Shown: positions 25,532 through 34,966 of the stretch, piece by piece | How the letters are laid out: each line of letters opens with the position of its first letter | Numbering within the stretch: the stretch's first letter is position 1 | Assembly: GCA_029265255.1 (NCBI GenBank) | Contig: JAJUJQ010000003.1 | Location: forward strand, 127,016-191,015 | Source of the DNA: Spirochaetota bacterium | Lineage (GTDB): Bacteria > Spirochaetota > Spirochaetia > Treponematales > Rectinemataceae | Reading direction: 5' to 3' | Length of the DNA stretch: 64,000 nucleotides | Made by a program: the position numbers and the translations under genes | The notes under the pieces: model-generated | Seen by the model: only the letters and a program-made list of their open reading frames with translations | What the model was told of the DNA's origin: nothing | The model's database searches: none

Positions 25532-26185
25532 ATGATACCTGAGCCAATCATACTTGCGAGCGAATCGCCGCGCCGTGCGGCATTATTGGAATCTCTGGGC
25601 ATACCGTTTAAAAAGATAGTGCCTTCGATTGATGAAACGATATTTGACCACCTCGAGCCGGCAGACCGAGTGGTTGCGCTGGCACGAACCAAGGCTGGCA
25701 GAGGCGCGGAGCTGTATAGGGCAACCCATGATGGTGAACAGCGCAAAACACCTGACCAGCCCCGATTTGTACTCGGTGCCGATACGCTTGTCGCATTTCG
25801 TACCGCTGATGGATGGGAAACGATCGGCAAACCTGCCAATGAGTCCGACGCGCGAAACATGCTTAAAAAAGAAAGCGGTAGATATCAATATGTCTTTTCT
25901 GGCATTTGTCTCTATGACATGTGGAAAGATGCATCTTTTTGCGCCCTGTCAATCTCGGAAGTGCTGTTTGCTCCTATGTCAGACGAAGAGATCAATTGGT
26001 ATTGCGAATGCGGAGAATGGCAAGGGGCAGCGGGCGCGTACAGAATCCAGGGGATTGGTTCCTGCTTCATCAAGGAGATCAAAGGCTCTCCTTCAGGAGT
26101 CATGGGCTTGCCAATTCATGAATTATATGGCATTCTCCGGGATGCTGGATATCAAGGAGTGCCCACAAGGCATGAACCATCTTGA
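25532..26185 (+). CDS. maf: Maf-family nucleotide pyrophosphatase
   Basis: Maf proteins hydrolyse dTTP, UTP and modified nucleoside triphosphates and are linked to septation. The 217-residue protein begins with the Maf hallmark IILASESPRRAALLESLG and continues with the PSIDET-like loop, VLGADTLVAF (catalytic Asp), a Lys-rich KESGRYQYVFSGI segment, and the GAYRIQGIGSCFIKEIKGSPSGVMGLP motif. The open frame extends 57 codons upstream across the tRNA-Arg gene, but ATG 25532 matches the family start and the promoter position. It is about 20 residues longer than average. Confidence 0.94.
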   Translation: MIPEPIILASESPRRAALLESLGIPFKKIVPSIDETIFDHLEPADRVVALARTKAGRGAELYRATHDGEQRKTPDQPRFVLGADTLVAFRTADGWETIGKPANESDARNMLKKESGRYQYVFSGICLYDMWKDASFCALSISEVLFAPMSDEEINWYCECGEWQGAAGAYRIQGIGSCFIKEIKGSPSGVMGLPIHELYGILRDAGYQGVPTRHEPS

Positions 26186-26196
26186 TGGTCCAGCGT

Positions 26197-26305
26197 CCGG
26201 TATGAAATACCGGGCATTTTCCGCCTGTCGGAACGAGCGCGTCTCTTTTCGGACAGGACGAGATATAAGGACGGGAACCGGATAGTATTCTCCGGTTACG
26301 GGAGG
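26197..26305 (+). promoter_or_regulatory. Structured leader before rpsB
   Basis: The 125-nt gap before rpsB contains hairpins: CCGGTAT-GAA-ATACCGG (26197-26213, followed by TTTT at 26217-26220, perhaps a weak maf terminator), a CCTGTC/GACAGG pair (about 26224-26256), and ACCGGA/TCCGGT (26277-26296) right before the GGGAGG ribosome binding site. In many bacteria S2 represses its own mRNA through an rpsB leader; this may be such an element. No consensus was matched. Confidence 0.4.
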
Positions 26306-26310
26306 TCTCC

Positions 26311-27195
26311 GTGGCAGTAGTCACAATGAAGAGCCTGCTTGAGTCTGGCGTGCACTTCGGGCACCAGGTCAAGCGCTGGGATCCGCGGATGAAGAAATAC
26401 ATCTTCGCGGAGAGGAACGGCATCCATATCATCGATCTGCAGAAAACGATCCAGGCGATCAAAGAAGCGTATGATGCCGTACAGAAAGTGGTCAGCTCGG
26501 GCAAGAGCGTGTTGTTTGTAGGCACGAAGAAGCAGGCACAAGCGGCAATCCAGAAAGAAGCGGAGCGCTGCGAGCAGTTCTATGTGAACAACCGCTGGCT
26601 TGGTGGTATGCTCACCAATTTTTCCACTATTCGCAAATCGATCCAGAGGCTGAAAAAAATTGAGCGGATGGAAGTAGACGGCACCTTCGCAAGTCTCACT
26701 AAAAAGGAAATTGCAAGCCTTCTTAAGGAAAAGGCCAAACTTGAGAAGAACCTGGGCGGTATTAAGGAAATGACCAGCCTTCCTGGCATCCTCTTTGTCG
26801 TAGATACGCGCAAGGAGGCCATTGCGGTCGCGGAAGCGCAGAGGCTCGGCATCCCCATCGTCGCCATCGTCGATACCAACTGCAACCCTGAGGGGATTAC
26901 CTATCCAATTCCGGGTAATGATGATGCCATTCGATCGATCGGGCTCTTTACCCAGATAATCGCCAACGCGGTCATTGAGGCGGGCGCTTCTGAAGGGCTC
27001 AAGATCATCGAGACGCTGCCTTCGGAAGAGGAGCAGGAGCTCACGGTGCCAGCCAAGTCGATTGAAGAAGATGATGAGGTCGAAATCGATCCGAAGACCT
27101 ATACCGCCGCGACGCATGAAAAAGATAGCGATTCGCATGAGGATATGGACTCTTCTACGATTATCGATGAAGACAAACTGTACGAAGAGAATTGA
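26311..27195 (+). CDS. rpsB: 30S ribosomal protein S2, with acidic C-terminal tail
   Basis: S2 binds the 30S head-body junction with S1. The 294-residue protein has the family signature at its start ([20 protein letters not shown]) and [40 protein letters not shown]. The start is GTG 26311 after GGGAGG. The last about 55 residues form an acidic low-complexity tail ([28 protein letters not shown]) beyond the normal end near residue 240. It is followed after 11 bp by tsf, the standard order. Confidence 0.97.
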   Translation: MAVVTMKSLLESGVHFGHQVKRWDPRMKKYIFAERNGIHIIDLQKTIQAIKEAYDAVQKVVSSGKSVLFVGTKKQAQAAIQKEAERCEQFYVNNRWLGGMLTNFSTIRKSIQRLKKIERMEVDGTFASLTKKEIASLLKEKAKLEKNLGGIKEMTSLPGILFVVDTRKEAIAVAEAQRLGIPIVAIVDTNCNPEGITYPIPGNDDAIRSIGLFTQIIANAVIEAGASEGLKIIETLPSEEEQELTVPAKSIEEDDEVEIDPKTYTAATHEKDSDSHEDMDSSTIIDEDKLYEEN

Positions 27196-27206
27196 GGAGT
27201 ATAGCC

Positions 27207-28058
<852 letters not shown>

Positions 28059-28090
28059 GCCTGCAAGCAGGATCCAGCCTGTAATTTTCC

Positions 28091-28120
28091 GGGGCGGTCT
28101 TCTACCGGCCGCCCCTTTTT
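28091..28120 (+). terminator. Terminator after rpsB-tsf
   Basis: A stem GGGGCGG (28091-28097) with CCGCCCC (28109-28115) is followed by TTTTT. It lies 33 bp after the tsf stop. Confidence 0.9.
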
Positions 28121-28158
28121 AACTGCTAATATGTGCTAGAGAAGAGGGAGGAAGTGCC

Positions 28159-28713
28159 ATGGAATCGATCAGAGCAGCATACGAAGAGAAAATGAAGAAG
28201 ACTATCGCCGCGCTGCACGACGAATTCAATGCGATACGGACTGGAAGAGCGTCCCCCGCTATCCTCGATAAAGTCAGGGTCGATTATTATGGGCAGAAAA
28301 CACCACTATCCCAGGTGGCTACCATCTCTGTCCCTGAGGCTCGCCTCATCGTGATCCAGCCATGGGACAGATCTCTGTTCAGTGAAATAGAAAAAGCCAT
28401 TCTCAAATCGGATCTCGGCCTCAATCCTTCGAACGATGGCAAGGTGCTCCGTATCGCAATTCCACCTCTCACAGAACAGCGCCGCAAGGAACTGGTCAAG
28501 ACGGCACGAACAATGGCCGAGCAAGCGAGAGTCGCGATAAGAAACATCCGAAGAGACGGTATTGAAGAACTCAAGAAGCAGCAATCTGCCGGCGGACTCT
28601 CTGAGGACGCCCTCAAGAAAGAAGAAGCTGATTTTCAGAAACTCACCGACTCCTACATTGCCCAGATTGCACAGATTCTTGAAGCAAAAGAAAAAGAAAT
28701 AATGGAAGTCTGA
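28159..28713 (+). CDS. frr: Ribosome recycling factor
   Basis: With EF-G, RRF splits post-termination ribosomes. The 184-residue protein has standard length and the motif FNAIRTGRASPAILDKVRVDYYG near its start, then VSVPEAR-type core (ISVPEARLIVIQPWD), and the C-terminal helix RKELVKTARTMAEQARVAIRNIRRD. GGGAGG precedes the ATG at 28159. It is the first gene of a plus-strand run frr-uppS-cdsA-dxr-rseP, the conserved bacterial order. Confidence 0.98.
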   Translation: MESIRAAYEEKMKKTIAALHDEFNAIRTGRASPAILDKVRVDYYGQKTPLSQVATISVPEARLIVIQPWDRSLFSEIEKAILKSDLGLNPSNDGKVLRIAIPPLTEQRRKELVKTARTMAEQARVAIRNIRRDGIEELKKQQSAGGLSEDALKKEEADFQKLTDSYIAQIAQILEAKEKEIMEV

Positions 28714-28755
28714 AAGACCGGGCTGATGGACCAGGATCTCCGGGAGAGCAAAGCC

Positions 28756-29454
28756 ATGAATGATAAGAGAGTGCCGGATCATGTGGCAATCATCATGGAT
28801 GGAAATGGGCGTTGGGCAAAATCAAAGGGTCTGCCACGCACTGAAGGGCATCGCCGCGGGCTGGAAACGGCCAAAGTTATCGTAAAGGCAGCAAGGGATG
28901 CGGGGATCAGGTTTCTCTCCCTCTACACATTTTCGACAGAAAACTGGAAACGCGCGCAGGAAGAAGTAGGATTTTTAATGTCGCTTCTGCGTACGCATCT
29001 TTCCAGAGAGCTTGATTTCTACAGGCAGAATGGAATCAGGATCGTCCATTCTGGGGCGCGCGACGGTCTCCCTTCAGACGTGCTGGAGGAAATTGACCGT
29101 GCTATAGAAGCGACTGCCCAATTCAAGGGCATCGTGGTGAACCTCGCAATCAATTACGGCGGAAGAGACGAAATCATGCGGGCAATTGGGAAGATGCTGC
29201 AGGCTGATCCAGCGCCAGCACCCCTTCAAGAGGCATCCATCCGGGCCATGCTTGACCATCCCGAACTTCCTGATCCTGATCTCATCATAAGAACGGGAGG
29301 AGAGTACCGACTTTCCAATTTTCTTCTATGGCAATCAGCATACAGTGAGCTCTATTTCTCCTCTAAGTTCTGGCCGGATTTCGGCCCTGACGACCTGCAG
29401 GACGCGTTACGCGACTATGCGCGCAGGGAACGCCGTTTTGGAGATGCGCGGTGA
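28756..29454 (+). CDS. uppS: Undecaprenyl diphosphate synthase (cis-prenyltransferase)
   Basis: UppS makes the C55 lipid carrier of peptidoglycan from farnesyl diphosphate and IPP. The 232-residue protein shows HVAIIMDGNGRWAKSKG (catalytic Asp), the LSLYTFSTENWKR motif, and the C-terminal DLIIRTGGEYRLSNFLLWQSAYSELYF. ATG 28756 is preferred because GGGAG precedes it; the in-frame ATG 28726 does not fit the family N-terminus. The stop overlaps the GTG of cdsA. Confidence 0.97.
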   Translation: MNDKRVPDHVAIIMDGNGRWAKSKGLPRTEGHRRGLETAKVIVKAARDAGIRFLSLYTFSTENWKRAQEEVGFLMSLLRTHLSRELDFYRQNGIRIVHSGARDGLPSDVLEEIDRAIEATAQFKGIVVNLAINYGGRDEIMRAIGKMLQADPAPAPLQEASIRAMLDHPELPDPDLIIRTGGEYRLSNFLLWQSAYSELYFSSKFWPDFGPDDLQDALRDYARRERRFGDAR

Positions 29455-30326
29455 ATCAAAACACAAGATCCCGCCTGCTGCTCTTTTTTATCGGTATCCC
29501 GCTGTTCGTGCTGGTAGTGTTGTTCCTGCCTCATGCCCATTATGCTGTTCTCGCGCTGCTCGTGATAGGAATACAGTATCTCTCCTCTATTGAATTGCGT
29601 TCTCTCATCACCAAATCGGGTTTCAGGGCTCCAGGCTCGTCCGCAACGTTTGCTGGTATCGCTCAGAATATTCTCGTGTATGCGGCCTGCCTTTTGAATC
29701 TGCACGACCCAGACCCGATTGCGCTGTTTTTTTTGACATCGATATTGTTCCTTCTCATCGAACTGACCCCTCAAGCATTTGCGAGAAAGGATGAGTTTCC
29801 TTACCTTCTCAAGGACAGCGCCGCAATTGTGCTGCTGCATGCATATACGGCCGTTTTGCCTGGCTTTCTTATGCTTATCATCGCGTATTTCCCCGATGCT
29901 CGGTCAGCCATCCTGGCCTTTACCATCATGACCTTTGGCAATGACAGCCTTGCCTGGCTTGCTGGTATCACGCTTGGAAAAAAGAGAAATATCGTAGATG
30001 TCTCTCCTAATAAGAGCATCGCAGGATTTATCGGAGGTACCGCCGGATCCATCATCGGCGCGTTTCTTGCGCTTGGACCTCTGGCAGGTTCCTGGAAACC
30101 GTCAGGAGGCGCGTATATCGCGCTCAGCCTTATGCTTGGGTGTGGCATGTCATTTTTCGTGATCGTGGGAGACTTGTTCGAGAGTGCCCTCAAGCGTGCG
30201 GTGGGAGTCAAGGATTCTGGTATTCTGATTCCAGGAAGAGGAGGAATGCTGGATTCTTTTGACAGCTTGTTTTTCAGCGCGCCGTTTTTTGTCGCGTTCG
30301 CGCTGCTCGCGCGGCTCTTTTCCTGA
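29451..30326 (+). CDS. cdsA: Phosphatidate cytidylyltransferase (CDP-diglyceride synthase)
   Basis: CdsA makes CDP-diacylglycerol, the precursor of phospholipids, in the inner membrane. The 291-residue protein has about eight hydrophobic segments and the signature near the end: KDSGILIPGRGGMLDSFDSLFF. The middle holds the conserved DSLAWLAGITLGKKRN and SPNKSIAGFIGG. It starts at GTG 29451, overlapping the uppS stop by 4 bp. Next is dxr, 33 bp downstream. Confidence 0.95.
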   Translation: MNQNTRSRLLLFFIGIPLFVLVVLFLPHAHYAVLALLVIGIQYLSSIELRSLITKSGFRAPGSSATFAGIAQNILVYAACLLNLHDPDPIALFFLTSILFLLIELTPQAFARKDEFPYLLKDSAAIVLLHAYTAVLPGFLMLIIAYFPDARSAILAFTIMTFGNDSLAWLAGITLGKKRNIVDVSPNKSIAGFIGGTAGSIIGAFLALGPLAGSWKPSGGAYIALSLMLGCGMSFFVIVGDLFESALKRAVGVKDSGILIPGRGGMLDSFDSLFFSAPFFVAFALLARLFS

Positions 30327-30359
30327 TCCGATAATCCAGATGAAACGGAGTCCTCAGTC

Positions 30360-31499
30360 ATGAAGAAAAGAGTTGTTGTCCTTGGAGCCTCAGGCTCAAT
30401 CGGCAGCCAGACTATCGATGTCATTCGCAGCAGTCTCGGAAGCGACCATCCATTGGAACTGGCCGGTTTTTCGGTGCATCGAAGTCTAGAAACCCTCGCT
30501 CGATTGCAGCATGAGTTTCCGCACGCGCTGGCGGTATGTACGGATATTGGGTCCTTGGCTGGAGATGGTATCTATTCTGGCCCGAACGCGCTGGAACGTT
30601 TGCTGGAGAACGCGGCCGCGGATATCGTGGTCAATGGCATTGCCGGAGCGGCAGGCATGTCAGCATCCATCCTTGTGGTTCGCCATGGGCTGGATCTGGC
30701 GCTTGCCAATAAAGAGTCGATCGTTATGGGGTACCGCCAACTGCGCGCGCTTGCTGACCTCCATGGAAGCACCATCATTCCTGTCGATTCGGAACATGCG
30801 GCGCTATTTCAGCTTTTCAATCGAATCGGCAGTAACGAAATCGCAGAACTCACCATCACGGCATCCGGAGGACCATTTAGAATGGTACCACTAGAAACGC
30901 TCGCCAGAATGACGCCCGATGACGCTTGCCGCCATCCAGTCTGGAAGATGGGAAGAAAGATCAGTATTGACTCGGCAACCATGGCAAACAAAGGGCTTGA
31001 ACTCATCGAGGCGTCCAAGTTGTTCGGATTGTCACAGCAAAGAATAAGGGTTCTCATCCATCCCCAGAGTATTGTCCATGCGATGGTACGAACGATCGAT
31101 GGCGCGCTTTATGCGCATATGTCAGAACCCGACATGAGGCTTCCCATCCAGGCAGCGCTGTATTGGCCCAAAACACTCCCCTGCCCCTTCGGAACAGCTG
31201 AGTTGGCCGGCAAGACTCTCGAATTTCAAGATCCTGAACCGGAGCGTTATCCGCTTCTCAACCTCTCACGAAGGGCTGCCGAACAGGGCGATGCGGCTTG
31301 CATTTGCTACAACGCAGCGGATGAAGTCGCGGTCGCCGCATTCGAAGAGGGTAAAATCCGTTTTACCGACATTGCACGCATTGTTTCTGAATCACTAGAC
31401 CAGGACTGGAATTTGCCTGTTCGCACCTTTGAGGATATATTCGAGCTTGACATGAGAGCGCGTTCAATAGCGGCACACGCAGTGGAGCATTGTGAATGA
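30360..31499 (+). CDS. dxr: 1-deoxy-D-xylulose 5-phosphate reductoisomerase
   Basis: Dxr converts DXP to MEP with NADPH, the second step of non-mevalonate isoprenoid synthesis. The 379-residue protein begins with VVVLGASGSIGSQTIDVI (NADPH fold) and has ANKESIVMG, PVDSEHAALFQ, TASGGPF, WKMGRKISIDSATMANKGLELIEA and HPQSIVHAMV, covering the metal and substrate sites. GGAG lies upstream of the ATG. The stop overlaps the rseP start (ATGA). Together with uppS here and ispE at the other end of the window, it shows the MEP route feeds undecaprenyl synthesis. Confidence 0.98.
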   Translation: MKKRVVVLGASGSIGSQTIDVIRSSLGSDHPLELAGFSVHRSLETLARLQHEFPHALAVCTDIGSLAGDGIYSGPNALERLLENAAADIVVNGIAGAAGMSASILVVRHGLDLALANKESIVMGYRQLRALADLHGSTIIPVDSEHAALFQLFNRIGSNEIAELTITASGGPFRMVPLETLARMTPDDACRHPVWKMGRKISIDSATMANKGLELIEASKLFGLSQQRIRVLIHPQSIVHAMVRTIDGALYAHMSEPDMRLPIQAALYWPKTLPCPFGTAELAGKTLEFQDPEPERYPLLNLSRRAAEQGDAACICYNAADEVAVAAFEEGKIRFTDIARIVSESLDQDWNLPVRTFEDIFELDMRARSIAAHAVEHCE

Positions 31500-32848
31500 C
31501 GACCATTCTTTATGGACTCATCGGATTATCGGTAGTTGTTATCGTCCACGAATTTGGACATTTTCTCGTTGCGCGGGCAAGCGGTGTTCATGTAGAAGCT
31601 TTTTCCATTGGCTGGGGTCCCCCTCTCCTCAAGTTCAAACGAGGGATGACAGAGTGGAGGCTCGGCATTCTTCCTATTGGCGGATATTGCAAGTTGAAAG
31701 GCGAAGACAGCTTCAGGAAGGCCATCGAGGAGAAGCTTCCCCAAATCCCTTCAGAAGATGGAGGTTTCTATAGCGCGCATCCGCTGCGGCGCATTAGTAT
31801 CGCGCTGGCTGGGCCAGTATCGAATATGCTGTTCGCAATTATCGCGTTTTCGCTTGTCGCAGCGATTGGTATCACGATTCAGACAGCACCGAACCGAATC
31901 ATCCTTTCCAGCGAGACTGGATCATTTATCACACAAGACAGACTTAATCCCGCCGATGAGGCCGGGCTTGAGACGGGCGATATCATTCTCTCCGTAGAAG
32001 GCAAGAATATTCGAGACTATCGCGATCTGCAGGACGCAATCGCCACGAATCCCGGAAAGCCTCTGCGGCTTGAAGTACTCAGGAATGGCATGACTCGAAC
32101 GCTTGTGGTGACCCCCCGGCTCGATCCCAATACAGGTGCTGGGGTAATCGGTGTTTATGCGTATATCGAACCATTGGTCGGTTCGGTAAAGCGCGGCAGC
32201 CCGGCGGAAATTGCCGACATCCGGCCCGGTGACCGCATCACGCAGGCAAACGGGATCGAGTTGCGCAATAGCGTCGATTTTCTGAAGCTGTTTTCTGAAG
32301 GGACGGAGCGTCTCGATCTGACTATCGAACGAAATGGCCAGTTGTTGCGGACCACTTTGGTTGCTCAATCTGCCGAGGAGGCAGGTATTGCTTTTGAGGG
32401 CATCACCAGGACAGAAAAAGCCCATGACTTTCTCGATGCCATGGCAAGGGGAGCCAGCGAAACAGCTTCAACATTTGCAATGACCTTTAAAAGCATCGGT
32501 CTCCTCTTCCGCGGAGTGAATGTGTTCAAGGCTGTTTCCGGTCCAGCTCGTATCACATGGATGATCGGTACTGCCGCGCAGGATCAGATTAAGGAAAATG
32601 GGCTGGCGGGCTTGGTGCCAATCCTCAGCTTTCTCGCATTTCTGTCGGTTGGGCTTGCAATTGTCAATCTATTGCCGCTCCCGGTACTGGATGGAGGGCT
32701 TATTATCCTTTTTCTAGCAGAGCTGTTGAAACGAAAACCTCTTTCGCCGAAAACCGTGTACCGATATCAGTTTATCGGCGCGGCATTTGTGATCGTCATC
32801 TTTATCGTGGCCACCATGAGCGATATTGTCTTTTTTACGGGGAAATAG
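31496..32848 (+). CDS. rseP: RseP/site-2 family intramembrane zinc metalloprotease
   Basis: A membrane protease that cleaves transmembrane segments of signalling proteins or leftover signal peptides. The 450-residue protein has the zinc motif HEFGH at 18-22 in the first transmembrane helix, two PDZ-type domains (about 135-215 and 220-300, e.g. AGLETGDIILSVEGKNI and DIRPGDRITQANGIEL), and the third zinc ligand in NLLPLPVLDGG near residue 393. The last gene of the frr run, it is translationally coupled to dxr by a 4-bp overlap and converges on dnaB. Confidence 0.96.
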   Translation: MTTILYGLIGLSVVVIVHEFGHFLVARASGVHVEAFSIGWGPPLLKFKRGMTEWRLGILPIGGYCKLKGEDSFRKAIEEKLPQIPSEDGGFYSAHPLRRISIALAGPVSNMLFAIIAFSLVAAIGITIQTAPNRIILSSETGSFITQDRLNPADEAGLETGDIILSVEGKNIRDYRDLQDAIATNPGKPLRLEVLRNGMTRTLVVTPRLDPNTGAGVIGVYAYIEPLVGSVKRGSPAEIADIRPGDRITQANGIELRNSVDFLKLFSEGTERLDLTIERNGQLLRTTLVAQSAEEAGIAFEGITRTEKAHDFLDAMARGASETASTFAMTFKSIGLLFRGVNVFKAVSGPARITWMIGTAAQDQIKENGLAGLVPILSFLAFLSVGLAIVNLLPLPVLDGGLIILFLAELLKRKPLSPKTVYRYQFIGAAFVIVIFIVATMSDIVFFTGK

Positions 32849-32895
32849 ATCGCAGCGGACAGATCAAATTCCGGTTGCGCGGCCAATCGAGCCAC

Positions 32896-34242
32896 TCAAC
32901 CATGGTGCTCTCTGCGCTCCATGTTGACAAATTTCGCATAGCTTGCCTTGAACCAGACCGATGTTTTACCGATGGGGCCATTACGCTGTTTCGCAACGAT
33001 GAGATCGGTTTCGACCTGATCACTCTGCTGATCGTGGGTCTTATCCAAAGCGCGCTCTCGGTGCAGAAAAATAATGAGGTCCGCATCTTGCTCGATTGAG
33101 CCGGATTCTCTGAGATCTGCAAGGGTTGGCTGCTTGCCTTCGGCTTCGCGTTTCAACTGCGACAGCGCCACTACTGGAATATCGAGTTCGCGAGCCAGCG
33201 CTTTGAGAGAACGTGATATGGCCGATATCTGCTCCCATCGTGGCAGTTCTCCATTGTCATGCGTGATCAAGGTCAGATAATCGATGAAAATGACCTTCAC
33301 GTTGCGTTCGAGGACGAGGCGCCTTGCCATTGTCCGTAATTCAAGAAGCTTCATATTCGGCATGTCGACGATGTACAGCGGCGCTTCGTAAATCCGGGCG
33401 GCAGCTTCCATGAGGCTGTCGTAATCCTGGGTCCTGATTCTCCCTGTCCTTATGCGCTCGGCCGGAATGTGAGCCTCCGAAGAGATGAGTCGCATCATGA
33501 TGGCTGATTCCGACATTTCCAGCGAAAAGAAGGCGGTTGGAATTTTGAGATCTATTGATGCATGCGCTGCCATCGTCAATGCCAGAGCTGTCTTTCCTAC
33601 CGAAGGTCGCGCGCCGATGACAATGAATTCGGAATTTTGCAATCCGCTTGTCATGGTGTCCAGATCGGAAAGCCCAGTCGGGATACCGGTGAATGCTTCT
33701 GGATTCTTGCTCAGTTTCTCGATGAGAAGCATTGTCTCGGTGACAATCTCTCTGGCTTGATGATAATCCGCGGTTCTTCGGTTTTGCGATATATCGAATA
33801 TCTTCGCTTGAACTTCGTCCAGAATTCCATCGATATCTCTAGTTTCCTCATGGGCCAGCGCCGCCGCTTCAGAAGAGAGCTGGATGAGCCGCCGTCGCGT
33901 GGACATTTCCTGCACAATCCGCGCGTAATATTCAACATTGGCCGCTGAGGGAGTAAAGGATGCAAGACTGGCGATATAGGCAGCTCCCCCTACCCGCTCA
34001 AGACTGCCTCTGTTGCGCAGTTCCTCGGAGAGCGTGATGAGGTCTGGTTTATGCCCATGTTCGTGCATCGAAATCAATGCTTCAAAGATTTCCTGGTTGG
34101 CCGGCTCATAAAAGCTGGCTGGCTGTAGGTAGCGAAGAACGGTGTTGATAGCTTCGGGATCGAGAAGGAGCGCACCGAGACAGGCCTGTTCGGCATCGGC
34201 ATTGTAAAGAGGCAGTTTATCTTTTATTGACTGACCAGGCAT
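32896..34242 (-). CDS. dnaB: Replicative DNA helicase
   Basis: DnaB is the hexameric 5'-3' helicase of the replication fork. The 448-residue protein has the N-terminal primase-interaction domain (AEQACLGALLLDPEAI) and the RecA-like motor: Walker A GARPSVGKTAL near 215, Walker B VKVIFIDYLTLI, and the DLRESGSIEQDADLIIFLHR arginine-finger region. No intein is visible. It has its own promoter behind the rplI terminator, and AGGAG precedes ATG 34242. Confidence 0.98.
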   Translation of the reverse strand: MPGQSIKDKLPLYNADAEQACLGALLLDPEAINTVLRYLQPASFYEPANQEIFEALISMHEHGHKPDLITLSEELRNRGSLERVGGAAYIASLASFTPSAANVEYYARIVQEMSTRRRLIQLSSEAAALAHEETRDIDGILDEVQAKIFDISQNRRTADYHQAREIVTETMLLIEKLSKNPEAFTGIPTGLSDLDTMTSGLQNSEFIVIGARPSVGKTALALTMAAHASIDLKIPTAFFSLEMSESAIMMRLISSEAHIPAERIRTGRIRTQDYDSLMEAAARIYEAPLYIVDMPNMKLLELRTMARRLVLERNVKVIFIDYLTLITHDNGELPRWEQISAISRSLKALARELDIPVVALSQLKREAEGKQPTLADLRESGSIEQDADLIIFLHRERALDKTHDQQSDQVETDLIVAKQRNGPIGKTSVWFKASYAKFVNMERREHHG

Positions 34243-34279
34243 GGATAGACTCCTAGCGCCATTCGGTACGGGGTATTCA

Positions 34280-34309
34280 ACTGTAGTATGTGGCTTTACC
34301 GCCGGTCAA
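34280..34309 (-). promoter_or_regulatory. dnaB promoter
   Basis: On the minus strand TTGACC (34304-34309) lies 18 bp from TACAGT (34280-34285). The leader is about 30 nt with AGGAG before ATG, so this gene is leadered. The promoter follows the rplI terminator T-run directly. Confidence 0.5.
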
Positions 34310-34315
34310 GGCAGT

Positions 34316-34349
34316 AATAAAAAGGGTCGCCCTGGCAACAGGGAGACCC
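34316..34349 (-). terminator. Terminator of the rpsF-ssb-rpsR-rplI operon
   Basis: GGGTC (34324-34328) pairs with GACCC (34345-34349) and CCCT with AGGG inside, with one mismatch. On the minus strand it is followed by CTTTTTATT. It lies 24 bp after the rplI stop. Confidence 0.8.
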
Positions 34350-34373
34350 CGCGCATATATTCCCTTATGCGAA

Positions 34374-34964
34374 TTAAATTTTCCCGCGGTTGACCGCAGC
34401 CTCGAACGCTGCAGCCTGCTCTTCAGGCGTCGCAGGTTCAGTCTCGACACGCTGTCTTCTCGGCTTGTGCTTCTTGTGTTCGCCGCCTTCTTCAGATTTC
34501 TTTTCTTCGCTGGCAACAGCCAGACCCTCTACGGAAACCCGCAGCGTAGCTTCGTCTTTCTCGTAGAGTCTGATCAGTACCTTGTAGTTTCCAACCGATT
34601 TGATTGACCTTCCGGGAATCTCGATGCGGCGGGATTCAATCTCGATACCTTTTTTCAGCAGCTCGTCTGCGATGGTATGATTGGTCACCGCGCCATAGAG
34701 CTTGCCGTTATGGCCGGCCGGCATGCTGATGGTGAGAATATCCGCTTCGATCTTCTCCTTGAGAGAGCGGGAAGCAAGCCGCTTCTGCTCCTTGATGGCA
34801 AGAATTTCCGCCTGTCTTTTTTCAAAGAGCGCGGCTGTCTTGTCGTTGTAAACCATGACAAGCTTGCGGGGAAGAAGGTAATTGCGCGCATATCCGGGTG
34901 CAACATCCTTTATATCCCCAATTTCACCCAGGTTGGGTATGTCCTGATTCAATATTACTTTCAT
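34374..34964 (-). CDS. rplI: 50S ribosomal protein L9, with charged C-terminal extension
   Basis: L9 binds 23S rRNA near the L1 stalk and limits frameshifting. ATG 34964 with AAGGAG starts the family motif MKVILNQDIPNLGEIGDIKD, followed by GYARNYLLPRKLVM. An open frame extends upstream to 35282 but overlaps the DUF2232 gene and has no family match. The protein is 196 residues; the last about 45 (EEKKSEEGGEHKKHKPRRQR...) form a Lys/Arg/Glu-rich tail beyond the normal 148-residue length. Confidence 0.96.
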   Translation of the reverse strand: MKVILNQDIPNLGEIGDIKDVAPGYARNYLLPRKLVMVYNDKTAALFEKRQAEILAIKEQKRLASRSLKEKIEADILTISMPAGHNGKLYGAVTNHTIADELLKKGIEIESRRIEIPGRSIKSVGNYKVLIRLYEKDEATLRVSVEGLAVASEEKKSEEGGEHKKHKPRRQRVETEPATPEEQAAAFEAAVNRGKI

Positions 34965-34966
34965 CT

